Part shown: positions 12,311 through 24,935 of the stretch, piece after piece
Numbering within the stretch: position 1 is the stretch's first letter
Layout: each line of letters begins with the position of its first letter
Source of the DNA: Motacilla alba alba
Lineage: Eukaryota; Chordata; Aves; Passeriformes; Motacillidae
Direction: 5' to 3'
Length of the DNA: 64,000 nucleotides
Assembly: GCF_015832195.1 (NCBI RefSeq)
Contig: NC_052018.1
Location: forward strand, 26,626,115-26,690,114
The notes under the pieces: generated by a model
The model's database searches: none
Told to the model about the DNA's origin: nothing
What the model saw: the letters and a program-made list of their open reading frames with translations, nothing else
Position numbers and translations under genes: made by a program

Positions 12311-12985
12311 ACCCTTATTGAAGAAATTCTTCCTGATGGACAGCCTGAATTCCCCTGGCAGAGCCTGGGTCTATTTTCTTTTGTCCTGTTGCTGGCTGCC
12401 TGGGAGAAGAGGCTGACCCCCACCTGGCGACAACCTCCTTTCAGGCAGTTGTAGAGAATAGAAAGGTCTTCCCTGAGCCTCCTCTCCTCCAGGCTAAACA
12501 ACCCCAGCTCTCTCAGCTGCTTCTCACAGGACTTGTGCTCCTTTTATTTGTGCTCCTCTGCTTTTCTCCAGACTCGCTACAACCCCTCAATGTTTTTCTT
12601 CCAGTGAACTGGACACAGCATTTGAGGTGTGATCTCATCAGTGCTGGTGCCAAGAACAGTATCTTGGCACCAAGAGGGACAGTCTCTTCTCTGGACCTGC
12701 TGGCCACTCTATTACTGATACAGGCCAGGATGCCATTGGCCTTTTTGGCCACCTGGGCACACACTGGGTCATGTTCAGCTGCTGCTGACCAGCACCTCAT
12801 GGCTTTTCTGCTGTCAGCTTTCCAGCTTCTTTGTCCCCAGCCCGTAGAACTGCCTGGGGGTGTTTTGACACAAGTGCAAGACCCAGTACTTAGTCTTATT
12901 GCACCTCATACTGTTCATCTTGGTGCATCAACCCAGTCTATCCAAATCCTTCTCCATGTGATAAATCAGAATAAATTTTCATTGG
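12311..12985 (-). mobile_element. CR1 LINE, antisense, right part (split by LTR)
   Basis: CR1 similarity resumes directly after the LTR with the block AAGAAATTCTTCCTGATGG. On the minus strand the translation shows the CR1 ORF2 C-terminal pieces SLEERRLREDLSILYNCLKGG (12.4-12.5 kb) and, further upstream in sense, [22 protein letters not shown] (12.66-12.77 kb). Stops and frameshifts break the frame. The element is 5' truncated near 12985, where the sequence reverts to AT-rich DNA. Confidence 0.92.
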
Positions 12986-14689
12986 TGAAATGTATGGAAG
13001 ATTTTATATCTGTTCTGATATTTTATTCTTTATAAATACAAGTGAAACACAATGAAGACAAGTAAATATTCTAGTTCTGTATGTAAAAGCATCTGATATG
13101 TATTTATACATGTCAAGTATTTATATACACATAAGGAAAAAGGAGTTAAAAATAATTGCTCCCCATCTAGCCATCTTAAATTAGGAGTCAGGTTCGTACA
13201 TTTCACCAGAAATGTGATACTGAGAAATCTGGAGGATGAGCAATTGGCAGTTAAAAGTTACTTAAGTCAAATTTCAAGATAACTGTTGTTTAATATTCTA
13301 CTTTGATGTAGCTTATTTTCTCCTTGACACATCTGTTAAGCTGTAAATCCAGAACTGCTGTAAGTGAGAATCTGAATATTCATCACCACCTAATTTGCTA
13401 GGGATCACAGGAAAGTACATTTGTATTCCACTATATCACACCACATCTCAAGCATACATATTGTAGTTTAGGTCACAAAGTACATGACAGTGAAAAGGTA
13501 GCATTACAAATTTAACAAATTAGACAGTACTGATATTTTGTTAGATGGTTGAAAACATTGTCAGTCCCAGGCTGGTAGTCTGTCTGTCAGTCAGTCTGTA
13601 GGAGGCTGTTGGTGAAACCTGTGAGCAATCACCAACTGACTTCAGGCAAAGGTGTTTGGGCTGGTATCACCTCTGTCATGGACTATTTTGTCAGTCTTGT
13701 CTGAAATTAGATTATAAATTGAATGCACAAGTGTTTTGGCAGCCAAATCATAGAGAAATAAATAGCACATTTGGGGCCATTAATGGCTTCAGGTTCATAA
13801 GAGACATTTTCCCACAGCCTGATTCATGTCTTTCATGTAATTTAAGTTCCTCATCCAAAAAGTCGGAGCTTCCTGCAGGCAAAAGATTTGTATTGGAAGG
13901 TGTTTTGAGTACCTTTCTGAGGTCACTAAAGAAAACTTTTTTTTTTCCTTTGGCTAAACAATCATATCCCATACCTGAAAGTTTTGTAAATATTTTTTCT
14001 TGGTTTATTAAAGCAAATGGGACCACATGTGGTCATATTCATGGGCTGTGACAGTATATAGTACAAGGAACTTTCCTTGCAGGAATTAAATAGTGGTGCA
14101 AAGTTGGGTTATCACTTTCTAAATCACTTGCACACACATGACCCCATCAGGCACAGTACACTCCAGCGTTTATGGCAGAACGAAGCAGCCAGAGTTACTG
14201 ACGCAGAAACGGATTAGAGAAAAGCAAAACAGCGCTGGAGAAACACCACTGTTTCTGGTGGTCAAAGAAATTCCTTAAGAGCAGCTTTCCTCATCATCCA
14301 CACCGGAATATTGAACTGCTTTTATAAATGCTTCAGCCATAGCCACATCCCTGGACAGCATTCACCAAGCTCTGCAGAATACTGCTTGACTCATTTTATT
14401 ACACTTCTTTATTACTTTTTTCCCTTTCAGGTGGAAATATCTTATTTTTTTTATCTAATGTTTCAACAAGACAGTATTAGATTATGCAATCAAAGAATTA
14501 GTCAATAAAAAGTGGCATTTAAGCATTCTGTGAATAAAACATGCCCACTTTTGTATGTTGTTTGTTTGGGTTTCTTGGGTTTTTTTTAACTATGAAAAGA
14601 CTATAATCTCTGCAGGGCTGCTTTTTTTTTTTTTTTTTTCTCTCTTTAAATTCTGGCAAAAATTTCCCTTGAAACCTGTAGTCAGATGC

Positions 14690-15020
14690 ATTGGGACACA
14701 GCCAATGCAGAAAGGTCAGCTAGGAGCCCGGGATGGCCCCAGCATGGGGAGCACCACATGAGTAGGACACAAATCCAGGGGAGCAGGGACCCTCAACAGC
14801 CACAGCACGAGATGTACCACCCAGGGTGCTCAGCCAGGAGCACTGGGGTCCATCCAGGACACCCGCCCCCAACAGAGAGAGGAGAGGTCTAAGGTCCATC
14901 CAGAAGACAGGAACACCTGCTCCACAGCACAGGCTTAGGAGAAATAAAGGGCAGGGGTCCCTGGGGGAAAGGTGAGGATCCCAGGGAAGGTTCATCAGAG
15001 CCATTAAAGTCAATTCATGC
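14690..15020. other. GC-rich patch of unknown origin
   Basis: About 330 bp of clearly higher GC content than the surroundings, preceded by a T tract near 14620-14640. The motif GGTCCATCCAG occurs twice (about 14848 and 14894). An AATAAA lies near 14942. It could be an old LTR or other inserted sequence, but I cannot match it to a family. Confidence 0.35.
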
Positions 15021-18000
15021 TCTCAGAGCCCTGACATGTCTCACCATGAAGCAGCAGCAAAACTTATTACAAGTCTTTTCTATTGCAGTTTTCCTACAAG
15101 TAAAAAAAAGAAAATCAGTCCCAGGGCTATACCAGTATCAGTGTTATCAAAAATATCTTACCAGTAGAAAGTTTTATCTGATATTTCATTTCATCTGTCT
15201 TGAAAACCTTCTAAATGACTATTCTATATCTTAGTACTTGATCTATCAACACTGGACATAATTTCTTATCTTGCCATGTATTAAACTATTATTATCTATC
15301 CCTTATAGATGTTTCAGTTAAGGTCTATGCTGCTGATGCTGTACAAGTATAGAATAGAAAGCCATTTTTGACCTCAGCAAAAGTTCTTTAAACATAGCAC
15401 AAGGCACTATAATAAATACAGTGTATTAACTACAGTAAGTTGTGGGGGAAAACAGAAAAGAAAAGACAAAGGAAGTCAAATTGTATGTTAACAAAATGCA
15501 GCAAAATGAACCTGCATCATTTTGGTTTAATTCTTCAGTTGAGAATCATTTTTGTCAGAAACCCCCTTTGGATGCTTATTTTCAGTGATATTTCTGGAAC
15601 ACTGTTTCTGCTCAATATAAAATTCAACTTGCATTATTATTGTTTTATTTCTTTTCCATCAAAAATTTCTAGTAATAAGAATTCCTGGCACTACATTTAA
15701 AACAAAAATATTTCCTTGATTGCCCTAGGATCTGACCTGGCATTACTCCATGTCTCCACTGCTGACTGGCTAAGGGTGTGTCTTGCAATAATGGAAAATG
15801 TATATGTCTGTTATTTCTGAAGAGAAGCAGCCAAGGAATGTGAGTTTTACAGGAGATACTCTGCTCCTCTGAGATGAACTGGGAACACAGATATCTCTGA
15901 GATACTCTCAAATTCTACAGATCTGCAAACTTGACGGAGGAAATATATATTAGTCACAATCCTTTAACACTTACAGAAGATAAACATAAGTGTCCTGCCT
16001 GAGTATCCGATCACCACAGTAAATATCCGGTCTGCTAGATACCCTTAATTTTTAAATAGTCTATGGAAAAAGGTAGAAGTGGAGAAAATGAAATCCCCCC
16101 AACCCCAAGGTATGCTAAAAAGAAGTTTTCTAAAGTCAGCCAAAAGGAACCACTTTTTAAAAAATAAAAGGCAGCCTGGTCTCTTTTTTGGAGATTTGAT
16201 TCCTTTCTTAAACCAGTAGTTAAGTTCATCTATCCCCAGAGATCAAAAGCTAAGACTTACCCATGGATGGTTTGTTTCTAAAGCCACATTTAAAAAAAAT
16301 AGGCAGTGAGGCTTATATTCAAAACAAATGAAAACTGAGGACACAAATCTATCCTTTAAATTTTATGCATGAACATCAATTTGATGCCACATTTCTTTTA
16401 GCAAGGTGGAGGTGCAACCTCAGCAGTCCCCACTACTTGCGGAAATTTAAGCCCAAATAATTTTGGATTGTACCTTGAGCACTAAACAATGGACTAAACT
16501 TGATTAAAAGGGTACTTGCCATCATTTTTGCTCTAGTTGTCATTGTACACAGAAGAACATAGTGTTTTGTCCACAAAACACAAATGCATGAGGGAATATG
16601 ACAAAGGAGGCATAAACATTCTTCTGGGCAAACAAGAGAGCAACCAGAGCTCTAAGCACTGATACTTTTTCAGAGGTGTTTTGCATATATTACCTAAGAT
16701 GCTCTAATGTCAATATTCATCACAGAAGCACTTCAAAATTCAGGTCACTCTTCTCCCAGTGCACAACCTAATTATTACTCTGTGGGGTCAAGATCTCTAT
16801 TGTTTTCAGTCTTCATGGCCTGGTGAAATGGTCTTCATTCCCCAAATACTTTATTTCCAGAAAAGGAATGAGCAGAATAATTTGTTGCTCATACCACTGT
16901 TCACAGTGGGCTGAAAACAGACTGCAGCAGAGCAGATAGAAATTATCCTTTCCTGGGATTTGCACATCTTTTAGACATAGTGTAATACAATAACTGAAAA
17001 GATAATCATTATAAAGAATATGAATAAAATATTTAATAATGATCAATTCCCTGAAATCTGAAATGGAAAAATTCTGACAATTTTTGTTGGGACCTTTACA
17101 TTTGTTCGTATGCTCCTATGTGTGTGTTGGCCCTATTCTCAAAAATCATCCACAGGCTAAGTGGGTCTCATCTATCCCTAGCATCTATACCTGACTAAAG
17201 GGCAAGGAGCTTACAGCACTGCTTTTCACAGCAGGAGGAAAATTCCAGGCAAATTAAGGCTTTTGGACTCTTTAATACCTTAGGCTCTATTATAGTTCCT
17301 TTTGGGAGGAGGAGGATAAAGTTTAAATCTTGGGATTTACTGGTCCCAGAAATAAATATAAGGAGGTCAAATGCATAGCTCTACAGAGTCAAGGCCAACA
17401 CAGTCATGGATGTCAGATGATATTTAGGAAACCAGGTATCCCTAAAGTCAGCTTGTATACTCCAAAAATATCAGTAACAAGTACAAGGGCAAAAGTTACT
17501 CAGTTTTAGATTCAAATTATTGCAGACTGACTGCTGAGATGCTTGTGCATGTAATTGGGTTAGAAAATATTCCACTGTAAAAACTTCTGGAATTCTGGAT
17601 CCTTTTCTGAGAGAACAACACATGTGAATATTTACAGGTCTCCAAATTTTTTTCCTGGTGTGAATTAAGCATCCTGGATTTGCACAGGGAAGCCAAGACA
17701 CACTTGGTAGCTATTTCCTGCAGTTAATGTGCAGAAAACATACATCCACATTTGTGTGATCTCTCCTTGTCTGTTATCCCATGATCGCAAATGGGCTGCT
17801 TTTATCAATGTGCACCAGTATGTCTGCCCCATAAGGTAAAGAGCAATAAAAGAGATCAAGAGAGGCCTACAGGAGAAAAAATTATCTCTGTTGGATAAGC
17901 ACAATATCTTGTGGAGCCAAGAATATAAAATACAGAAACTGTAGTTCTGGTGCCCAAGAAAATGGGAAGAGGTTAATCAGAATCTCAATCAGACTAGCTT

Positions 18001-19812
18001 CCCATGAGTTTGAAGAGCCCTTTTTTAGGGTAGCTTTCTATGAAGTTGATTAATCTTAGGAAACTTCTGTTAATAATCAAGACAGTTGCAGTGATGCATA
18101 TACTGACATTTATCTCTGGTTACAGTGATATCCAAGTCCTCAAAATTGGTAGTTACTGTAAATCTCTAGACATTTCCTATCTGAATCATGATTTTAAAAA
18201 ATACATTTCCCATCTTTCATCCTCCCATATTAATCACCTTCAGAAAAAACAGTACCACTGTGACGTCTTGCTAATAAATCAACAATTTAAATTTTTCCAT
18301 GTTGTGTAACTCCTTTTTATTTTTCTGCGTTGTTTTCATTAGAGTGTGCTTTCTCCTTGACTATTGTGAGAAATTTAGGTATTGTAATAATTATTTTGTG
18401 GAATATACTTGTTTCTCATCAATGTTGTTAAAATATCTTGCTTGGAAGACAGGCAGATTGCAGGACATGTGGATTCTGAGGTGTATTTAGCTCTGCAGAA
18501 ATCTTCACTAGCTGTTCAGATATCACAGATGATAAACCAGATACAGACACAGAAGGGATTTTACATAGATCAAATTTAGATGGTTTCAACACTGACAAAT
18601 CCATCCCTACAAGATTCCATGAGAATAGAACAAATAAGGCTGTTTAATAATAGTTTTGCAAGTTTTTGTTGCTAAATATATTGGGAAGAGACAATATCTT
18701 AATACTTGTTAAATTCCAGATAGTCTGAGACGTGATTGGGATTCCTTCTGCCAGCTTGTGCTTACTGTGCAGCATCGTTGTAATTCAGGCACCAGATCAC
18801 TGTAAGTTTGGCATCAATGTCAAATTTTTACTTACTGCTGAAATGGGGCTATGAAATTTGAGGTCCAGAAGAATAGGCAGCAGTGGGAGGATGGCAGGAA
18901 CTGCTTGCACAGACATGGTATGGGGGTTAGATTTCATGGTGATCAGCATTTGAAAGACAGCAGCAAGCAGCTAATTGTCTATAAATGACTGTATTCACCA
19001 GTTCCACAGGGCAAATTCTAAGCTAATGATACTTAAATTCAATAGCCTGCTACACAATCAGACAGACTACAAATTTAATCTTCTAAAATTACAGCTTTCT
19101 CACAACAAAGCAAACAAATAAATGAGAGAAAATAATGTTTTCATGTGTAGTGCTTGCACATTGATAGATTTCTGAGGTTTAGATTGACTCAAATGCCACT
19201 TAACACTTCTGCAAAGAAATGGATTTATTTAGCTGAAATATTGTAAGAGTTTTTCACTCCAGCTATTCATTTCTGCCATCTCAGGAGATAACTGCTTACT
19301 TCGCACAAAGTTGCAAGACCAGCATACCACTAAATGTTTTGAACATATTTTCTTAATTCAGTTGTTTTTCTAGTTTTGCTATTACTTGTTACTTAGAACT
19401 GAAGTGCATCTGCAAAAGGCGTTAATTTTGTTATGCAAATTTTTAGTAGGCTGATGCATCTATAAAATAGGAAATAACATATTTCAATCCTATTTCTTAT
19501 TCTTTCTAAGGATATGAACACATCACTTTCCATTATTCTTCTGTCTTGAACCTTCCCCATTGGTCTGAAATAAGCTTGTTCATCAGTTTTATATTTCTAC
19601 CCTGCTGTGTCTTCTATGCCTTGAGAGACACACAAACAAACCATTTAATCTTGTATATACCATGGAGGTGTTTCTGCTTGTACTTTGGCTACATTTTTTT
19701 GTCTTTGCCATGTATAATTGCTTATGCAAACTCTTTTAAACCATTTTTCCCAGTCCCTAAGCAAAGGAGTAAGGCAACCATCCTGCCTCCCATTTTTTTC
19801 CTGTTAGGATTT

Positions 19813-19845
19813 TAACTGAGTTTAAACTGAGTTTAAACTGAGTTT
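19813..19845. repeat. Three tandem copies of AAACTGAGTTT
   Basis: Units are 19813-19823 (one base different), 19824-19834 and 19835-19845. Each 11-mer is itself an inverted repeat: AAACT and AGTTT around a central G. Confidence 0.9.
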
Positions 19846-22353
19846 TTTGCAATCACGATCTGTTGGAAATGTCAGAGCTTATTAGACATTAAATACTTCA
19901 CTGGCAAAGCAGGTCTACACCAAATACTTTGATAAATTACTAATAATGCATTCTGATAAATGTAACATTACATCCTGAGTAGATAGTAAATACAGCAAGA
20001 TATAACTGCACATTGGTGTCTTTCAGATGCTGATACCTCACCTGAAACATCTTCCTCTAAAGAAGTTCTTTGCCTAGGGACTACTGGATCAGGAAAACCA
20101 CAACAGTTGCCTGAAAACTGAATAGCATAAGCTCTGAGATACAGGGCCAGTCTAATGGAATGACACACTTCTGCGGATGCCTTTTATCTGCATCCCCTGT
20201 GAGATATTAAAGCTGTATTCAGGCTAGTAACTCAGTGATCTTAAGTCTGATGCCCTGAGTGCAGAGGAGGATTAAATGAATGTTTGAAGCTGTTACTGAC
20301 TTAAGCTGTTTGCCTCACACTTTCTTTGAAGGACCACCATGGACACCTCATGATATCAGGAAAGAAAGGGCATTTCAAAGGTTTGCAGCAAATCCAGTCA
20401 ACTCTTCCAGATTATATGAAAATGCCTTCATCCTTTCTGGGGATGGTGACCTTGTTTTTGGGGTTTTTTAATGGCTTCTCTGATGAGCACACAATCATCC
20501 TCTACTGTGTAAGGCTATTTGCTATGGCTGAAACCAAGGAAAATTAACTTCAGTGTCCATAGGGAGCTCTACAGCTAGCCCAGGTGAGCAATACTGTTGT
20601 TTCTCTTCCATGAGTATGCAAGGGTCTCAATCTGTATGTGCTTTACCTTCTAACTTTTTTCCATTTCATGAGCACACAACTGTGCTCTGGGTGTTCTGCA
20701 AACAAGGACATCTTATGGGTTGGATATAAAATCCATTCTGCCTCAAGAGATATAATTCTGAAATTATCACTATGAAGTCCTCCCCAGAATCCTACCCCAG
20801 GTCCCATTTTGTCTCTGGAACTGTGGCCTCTCCACACAAAGACCACATATATCGCATATATCAATGTTCCTGTCACATTACAGCCACTCAATGACTGATT
20901 TCACAGATTGAACACAGTCTTTCCTTCATGTGCAGGCACTAAGCTTGTTCAAACAAACCATGAGTTGACCTATCCTATCATCTCTGCAATTTTTTCCCCC
21001 AAAGCAGAATCTGTTAATCTCCAGGGAATAATAACCCACTCCTTGCAGAAGGACATCTAGCTGAAAGAAACCTATTACCAATCACAGTAACACACTTTGC
21101 AAAACTTCGTTTTTCCAGTGACACCATATTCCAGATGATACTATTTCTTGCCTGGATGCTTGCCTGTCCTTGCAGTATCATGTTTTGATACACTATTAGA
21201 CAAATGAATCTAGTCTTCTCTTGGATTAAGCAAATGGGTGTTTTCAAACTCTTACCAGGCCACTTGCCTCCCTTGCTGTGCTAGGGTTCACCATGGCCTT
21301 AGGTACTCCAGGATACCAAGGAGAAAGACACTCCTGAGCTCACAGCAGAGCATGGCAGGAAATTAAACCAATTTCCCAATACCTAACAGAGGCTCAGGTA
21401 AAAAATTTCTAGCAGTCACTCTTTCTTTCTTAGCATGTGATATATGGGAATGTCACTATCCTCATTTAAAACTTCTGCATCAACTCACAGTCATTACAGC
21501 ATAACTAACACCCATTTTTCTCTTTAAAAAGTCAGAAATTGAGTGGAATAAGGATGGGACCAACAAAGATGGTGATGAATGTCCCAGCCAGCCAGTCGGT
21601 CTGGACTGCACAATTTCTGTGCTCTAAGTGTCCCACTGAGTTGAGAAGTGATTCAGAGGCTGGGCACACATCAGTACTTACCTGCAAAAGTCCTTCCAGT
21701 GCAATATTTATGCTCTCACTCCAGCCCAGGTGGGAAGTCAGACAGAAGCAGTCGCTACATCTGGCAGACTCTGCTTCCAGAGCAGCTGCCTCTTGGGGCA
21801 GCAGCTGAGCTCTGAAGGAAAAAGCATATAAGAGAAGTGCTGGATATCACAGATTTGTGGAAAGTGAATAGAAGATTAGTATGTTGGTTTTGACTGGGAC
21901 AGAGTTAGACACAAGACAAGAATGATCACATGCAATACACAAGATAAACTAGCACAAAATCATAATACATGGTTTTTCCAATGCAAGCAGTGAGCATTCA
22001 TGACCTGACCTTGCAAGTACATATTGAATGGGTCCTAATCTGCTCTACCAGGCAATCTGGCTCTGCACAATAAAGTATAACTGCTCTTATCATTAAACTT
22101 CATATCTATGTCTAAAATCAAATAAACCCTATGTTCTCAAACCTGTTTTATAAATTCATATTCAAATTCCACCTGATAAAAAGCACAGACTGCCTTGTGT
22201 TAATAGAACACAAGATTCATTTTTATTACCACTTCCTGAAAAGTATAATCTAAGAAAGAGCTTTTGCTTTTATATTTGTTTTAATACACCAACTTGAGAG
22301 TTTTTCCCTGACTAACAAACTGTGCTGCCCAGACAGGTGGGCAACACAGTGTT

Positions 22354-22530
22354 CAGAGCCCCATCCAATCTGCTCTTGAAAACTTCCCCATCCCTGGAAG
22401 TGTCCAAGGGCAGATTGGATGAGGCTCTGAGCAACCTGACCTACTTGAAAATGTCCCTTTGGGGGGTTGGACTAGATGGCCTTGAAAGTTCCCTTCAAAC
22501 TCAAACTATTCTATAGTTCTGTAAGAAACA
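22354..22530 (+). mobile_element. CR1 3' fragments forming an inverted repeat
   Basis: The right part (about 22380-22530) is the + strand 3' end of a CR1: GGAAGTGTCCAAGGGCAG, then GAGCAACCTGA, GGGGTTGGACTAGATGG and the tail ACTATTCTATAGTTCTG. The left part (22354-22387) is the same CR1 segment in antisense (CAGAGCCCCATCCAATCTG). The two form imperfect hairpin arms of about 34 bp around an 8-bp centre near 22388-22395. Confidence 0.85.
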
Positions 22531-24347
22531 ACAAAGCAAGAGCTAAAAGAATGTCTTGTGCTGATGGCAAAGGACAAAACTGACAGCAACCAAACAGAGA
22601 ATGACTGAGGAATGTGGTTTTGCCAAGATCAGAAGGTCTGTGGTCTGATAACAGAAGAATGGCAATAAAGATAACATCTTGTTTTGTATATCATTCCTGT
22701 TATTCTAAAAGCAAGGCAGACTGTAAGCTTAAAGATACCTCAAATGAGGAAACATACAATGGGCAACCCACTGTCTAAGAATTATGAAAAGAGAAATCAA
22801 ATTCTGAAACAGAAGAATCACCCTGAAATAATGTTTGATTTTGAAATGGTATTGAGCAGCAGTCCAAAAACCCATTTGATATCATGAGTAAATAAGAAAG
22901 CAAGAGAAGTAGTGAGGAATCAACAAGTGTATCCTTTCCCATTGCTGCAAACCACAGATTATCCTTGCCAGACCACTTAGACAAACACATTTGTGCTTTT
23001 ATGCGGGTATGAGTGAGTGAAAATCTAGGGTTGACTGAAATCGGGGGGGTTTAAATAATTTTCTCTAAGTTCTCACAAGTGGTTTTCTCCATAACTTTCC
23101 CACAAAGCTGAGGAGAAAAAGGATGTGACCGTACTATGACATCAAACACCTAAATTTAACTATTACAGGTATCTATCTAAGCTGTGGAACTGTTTTATCT
23201 GCTAGCAAGATCATAGCCTTAATGTCTGCTCTGAGGTGAACTAAATTGCTCTTTTGACTCCAAAAAGTCTCCAAACACAGCTGACTGTGTTGATTATATT
23301 TCCATTGACAATAATGGGGCAATAGGCATGTCTATATGCATCTGAACATGAAAAATCTAAAAGTTGAAGGATCTTAATATCTAGCCCAGTATCACCATCT
23401 TGTTCTAGATGTCATCTTTCTTTGCATGTGTCTCTAAATCACAATTTAGCAATGTTTTATTTTTATTAATGTCCCTCTATTTTACAGTGTAGACAAGATT
23501 TTTAATGCGACCAATTGATATTTTTATTACTTTGTCCAACTAACAGCATTAAATGTTCTTAATTTATGCTAAAATTATGTATTTCTTGAATTCATGTTTC
23601 ATTTTGTGCAGTAGAATTTTTTCACACATTTAAAAATTGACATATTCATAACTGCTCTAGTTCTTTGGTGTTATTTATGCTTAGCACAAGACAGTTAATG
23701 TAGCCTGGGTTAATACTTCCTGAAAGATTAACAATGTACAGATTATGTAAGGTGAAATTCAGCATATCTGGAGCAATTATTTGCTGTTCAGCTCACATAA
23801 ATTTTCCATTTTTCAGAGATAACATGCCATGGGAAAATGTTGAGGTATTTCCATTGAAACAGATCAGATTGCATTTTACTTTTTATAGTGAGAGTAAACT
23901 CCTGTTCTTGAAAGTCCTGACAACAATGATATCTGAAATCTTTTGTTTAGGCACATAGAAACATTCATATTTAATGATAAAGTAAATTCATCTGCACTTG
24001 GCTGCTGATAGTTTAAGCGCTGAATGAAATACTCCCATTTTCAAAAGAATGTGATTAAATCTCTTTCTTTCATGCCATTCTTGCTTCTAATCTCAATATG
24101 ACTATACAGTTGTGAAAATACATGTAGAAATTAAGACATTGGGGTTTTATTAGCCAGTTTTTGCTGCACCTACACACGGCACCTTAACTTACATTTCTAT
24201 GTTTCTTTGTGCGTTGTGTTTGTTGCACAGTCCAAAATCTCATATAATTCAGTATGTAGACAAATTCTAACAAGCCTTGTAGTTTGCAAAATGTTGCTTT
24301 TTAAATCTTATTTACCCATCTTAAACAGTTGATTTTAGAATGAATCC
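22531..24347. other. Intergenic AT-rich DNA, no gene seen
   Basis: No named repeat or exon was recognised. Open frames here are short and have no domain signature. Confidence 0.55.
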
Positions 24348-24545
24348 AAAATCACAGAATGGGTCAGGTCAGAAGGGACCACAGTGGATCATCTGGTCCA
24401 GGCTCCCTGCTCTAGAAGGGTCATCCTAGAGAACATGGCACAGAATTGCATCCAACTAGACCCTGTGCCACTGATTACAACCCTCGGGGACCTGCCATTC
24501 AGCCAGTTCTCAAGTTCTGACTATTCTTCTTGCTGTTACACACAA
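24348..24545 (-). mobile_element. CR1 LINE 3' fragment, antisense
   Basis: The segment starts with an antisense CR1 tail (AAATCACAGAATGGGTCAGG) and continues with GAAGGGACCACAGTGGATC, TCATCTGGTCCAGGC and GGGTCATCCTAGAGAACATGG, as in CR1 subfamilies with this 3' end. The right boundary is approximate. Confidence 0.85.
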
Positions 24546-24799
24546 GGACCCTTCAAAACTTCATTTTGATTGCATTTATGTTTGCCTTGATCTGGGTCAC
24601 TACAGAGAGCTTCAGGAAGAACTATCTGCTTTGTTCCCTCAGAGTGGCTGTGGTATGAAGCCAAGGAAAGAATGCTGCACTGGCAGTGCAGGAGGAATGG
24701 GAGTGCTTCCTCCTGAAGAGGCACCCCCTTTCATCCCTTTGACTGGAGCTGGAATCTGTGGAGTTTTCCAAAAAGCTTGGCATCCTTCCATCCACATAC

Positions 24800-24935
24800 C
24801 TTTGACAAAGCTGAATATGGGTGCAGCTCTGAGCAACCTAATCTGGTGAGAGATGTCCCTGCTCACTGAAGAAGGGTTGGAACTGGATGACTTTTCAAGG
24901 TCCCCTCTAACCCCAACCATTCTATAATTCTACAC
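24800..24935 (+). mobile_element. CR1 LINE 3' fragment, sense
   Basis: A sense CR1 3' end is visible: CTCTGAGCAACCTAATCTGG, then GGGTTGGAACTGGATGAC, TTCAAGGTCCCCTCTAACCC and the tail CATTCTATAATTC. It faces the antisense CR1 at 24348-24545 across about 250 bp of sequence I cannot assign. Confidence 0.85.

Larger units (their letters stand above)
12986..22353. other. Intergenic AT-rich DNA, no gene seen
   Basis: I recognise no coding exon here. It contains a GC-rich patch at 14690-15020, a triplicated 11-mer at 19813-19845 and an isolated strong minus-strand splice donor at 21682, each noted separately. Confidence 0.5.

Noticed and set aside
12535..13035. 166-codon plus-strand ORF
   Set aside because: It is the antisense frame of the minus-strand CR1 ORF2 remnant.
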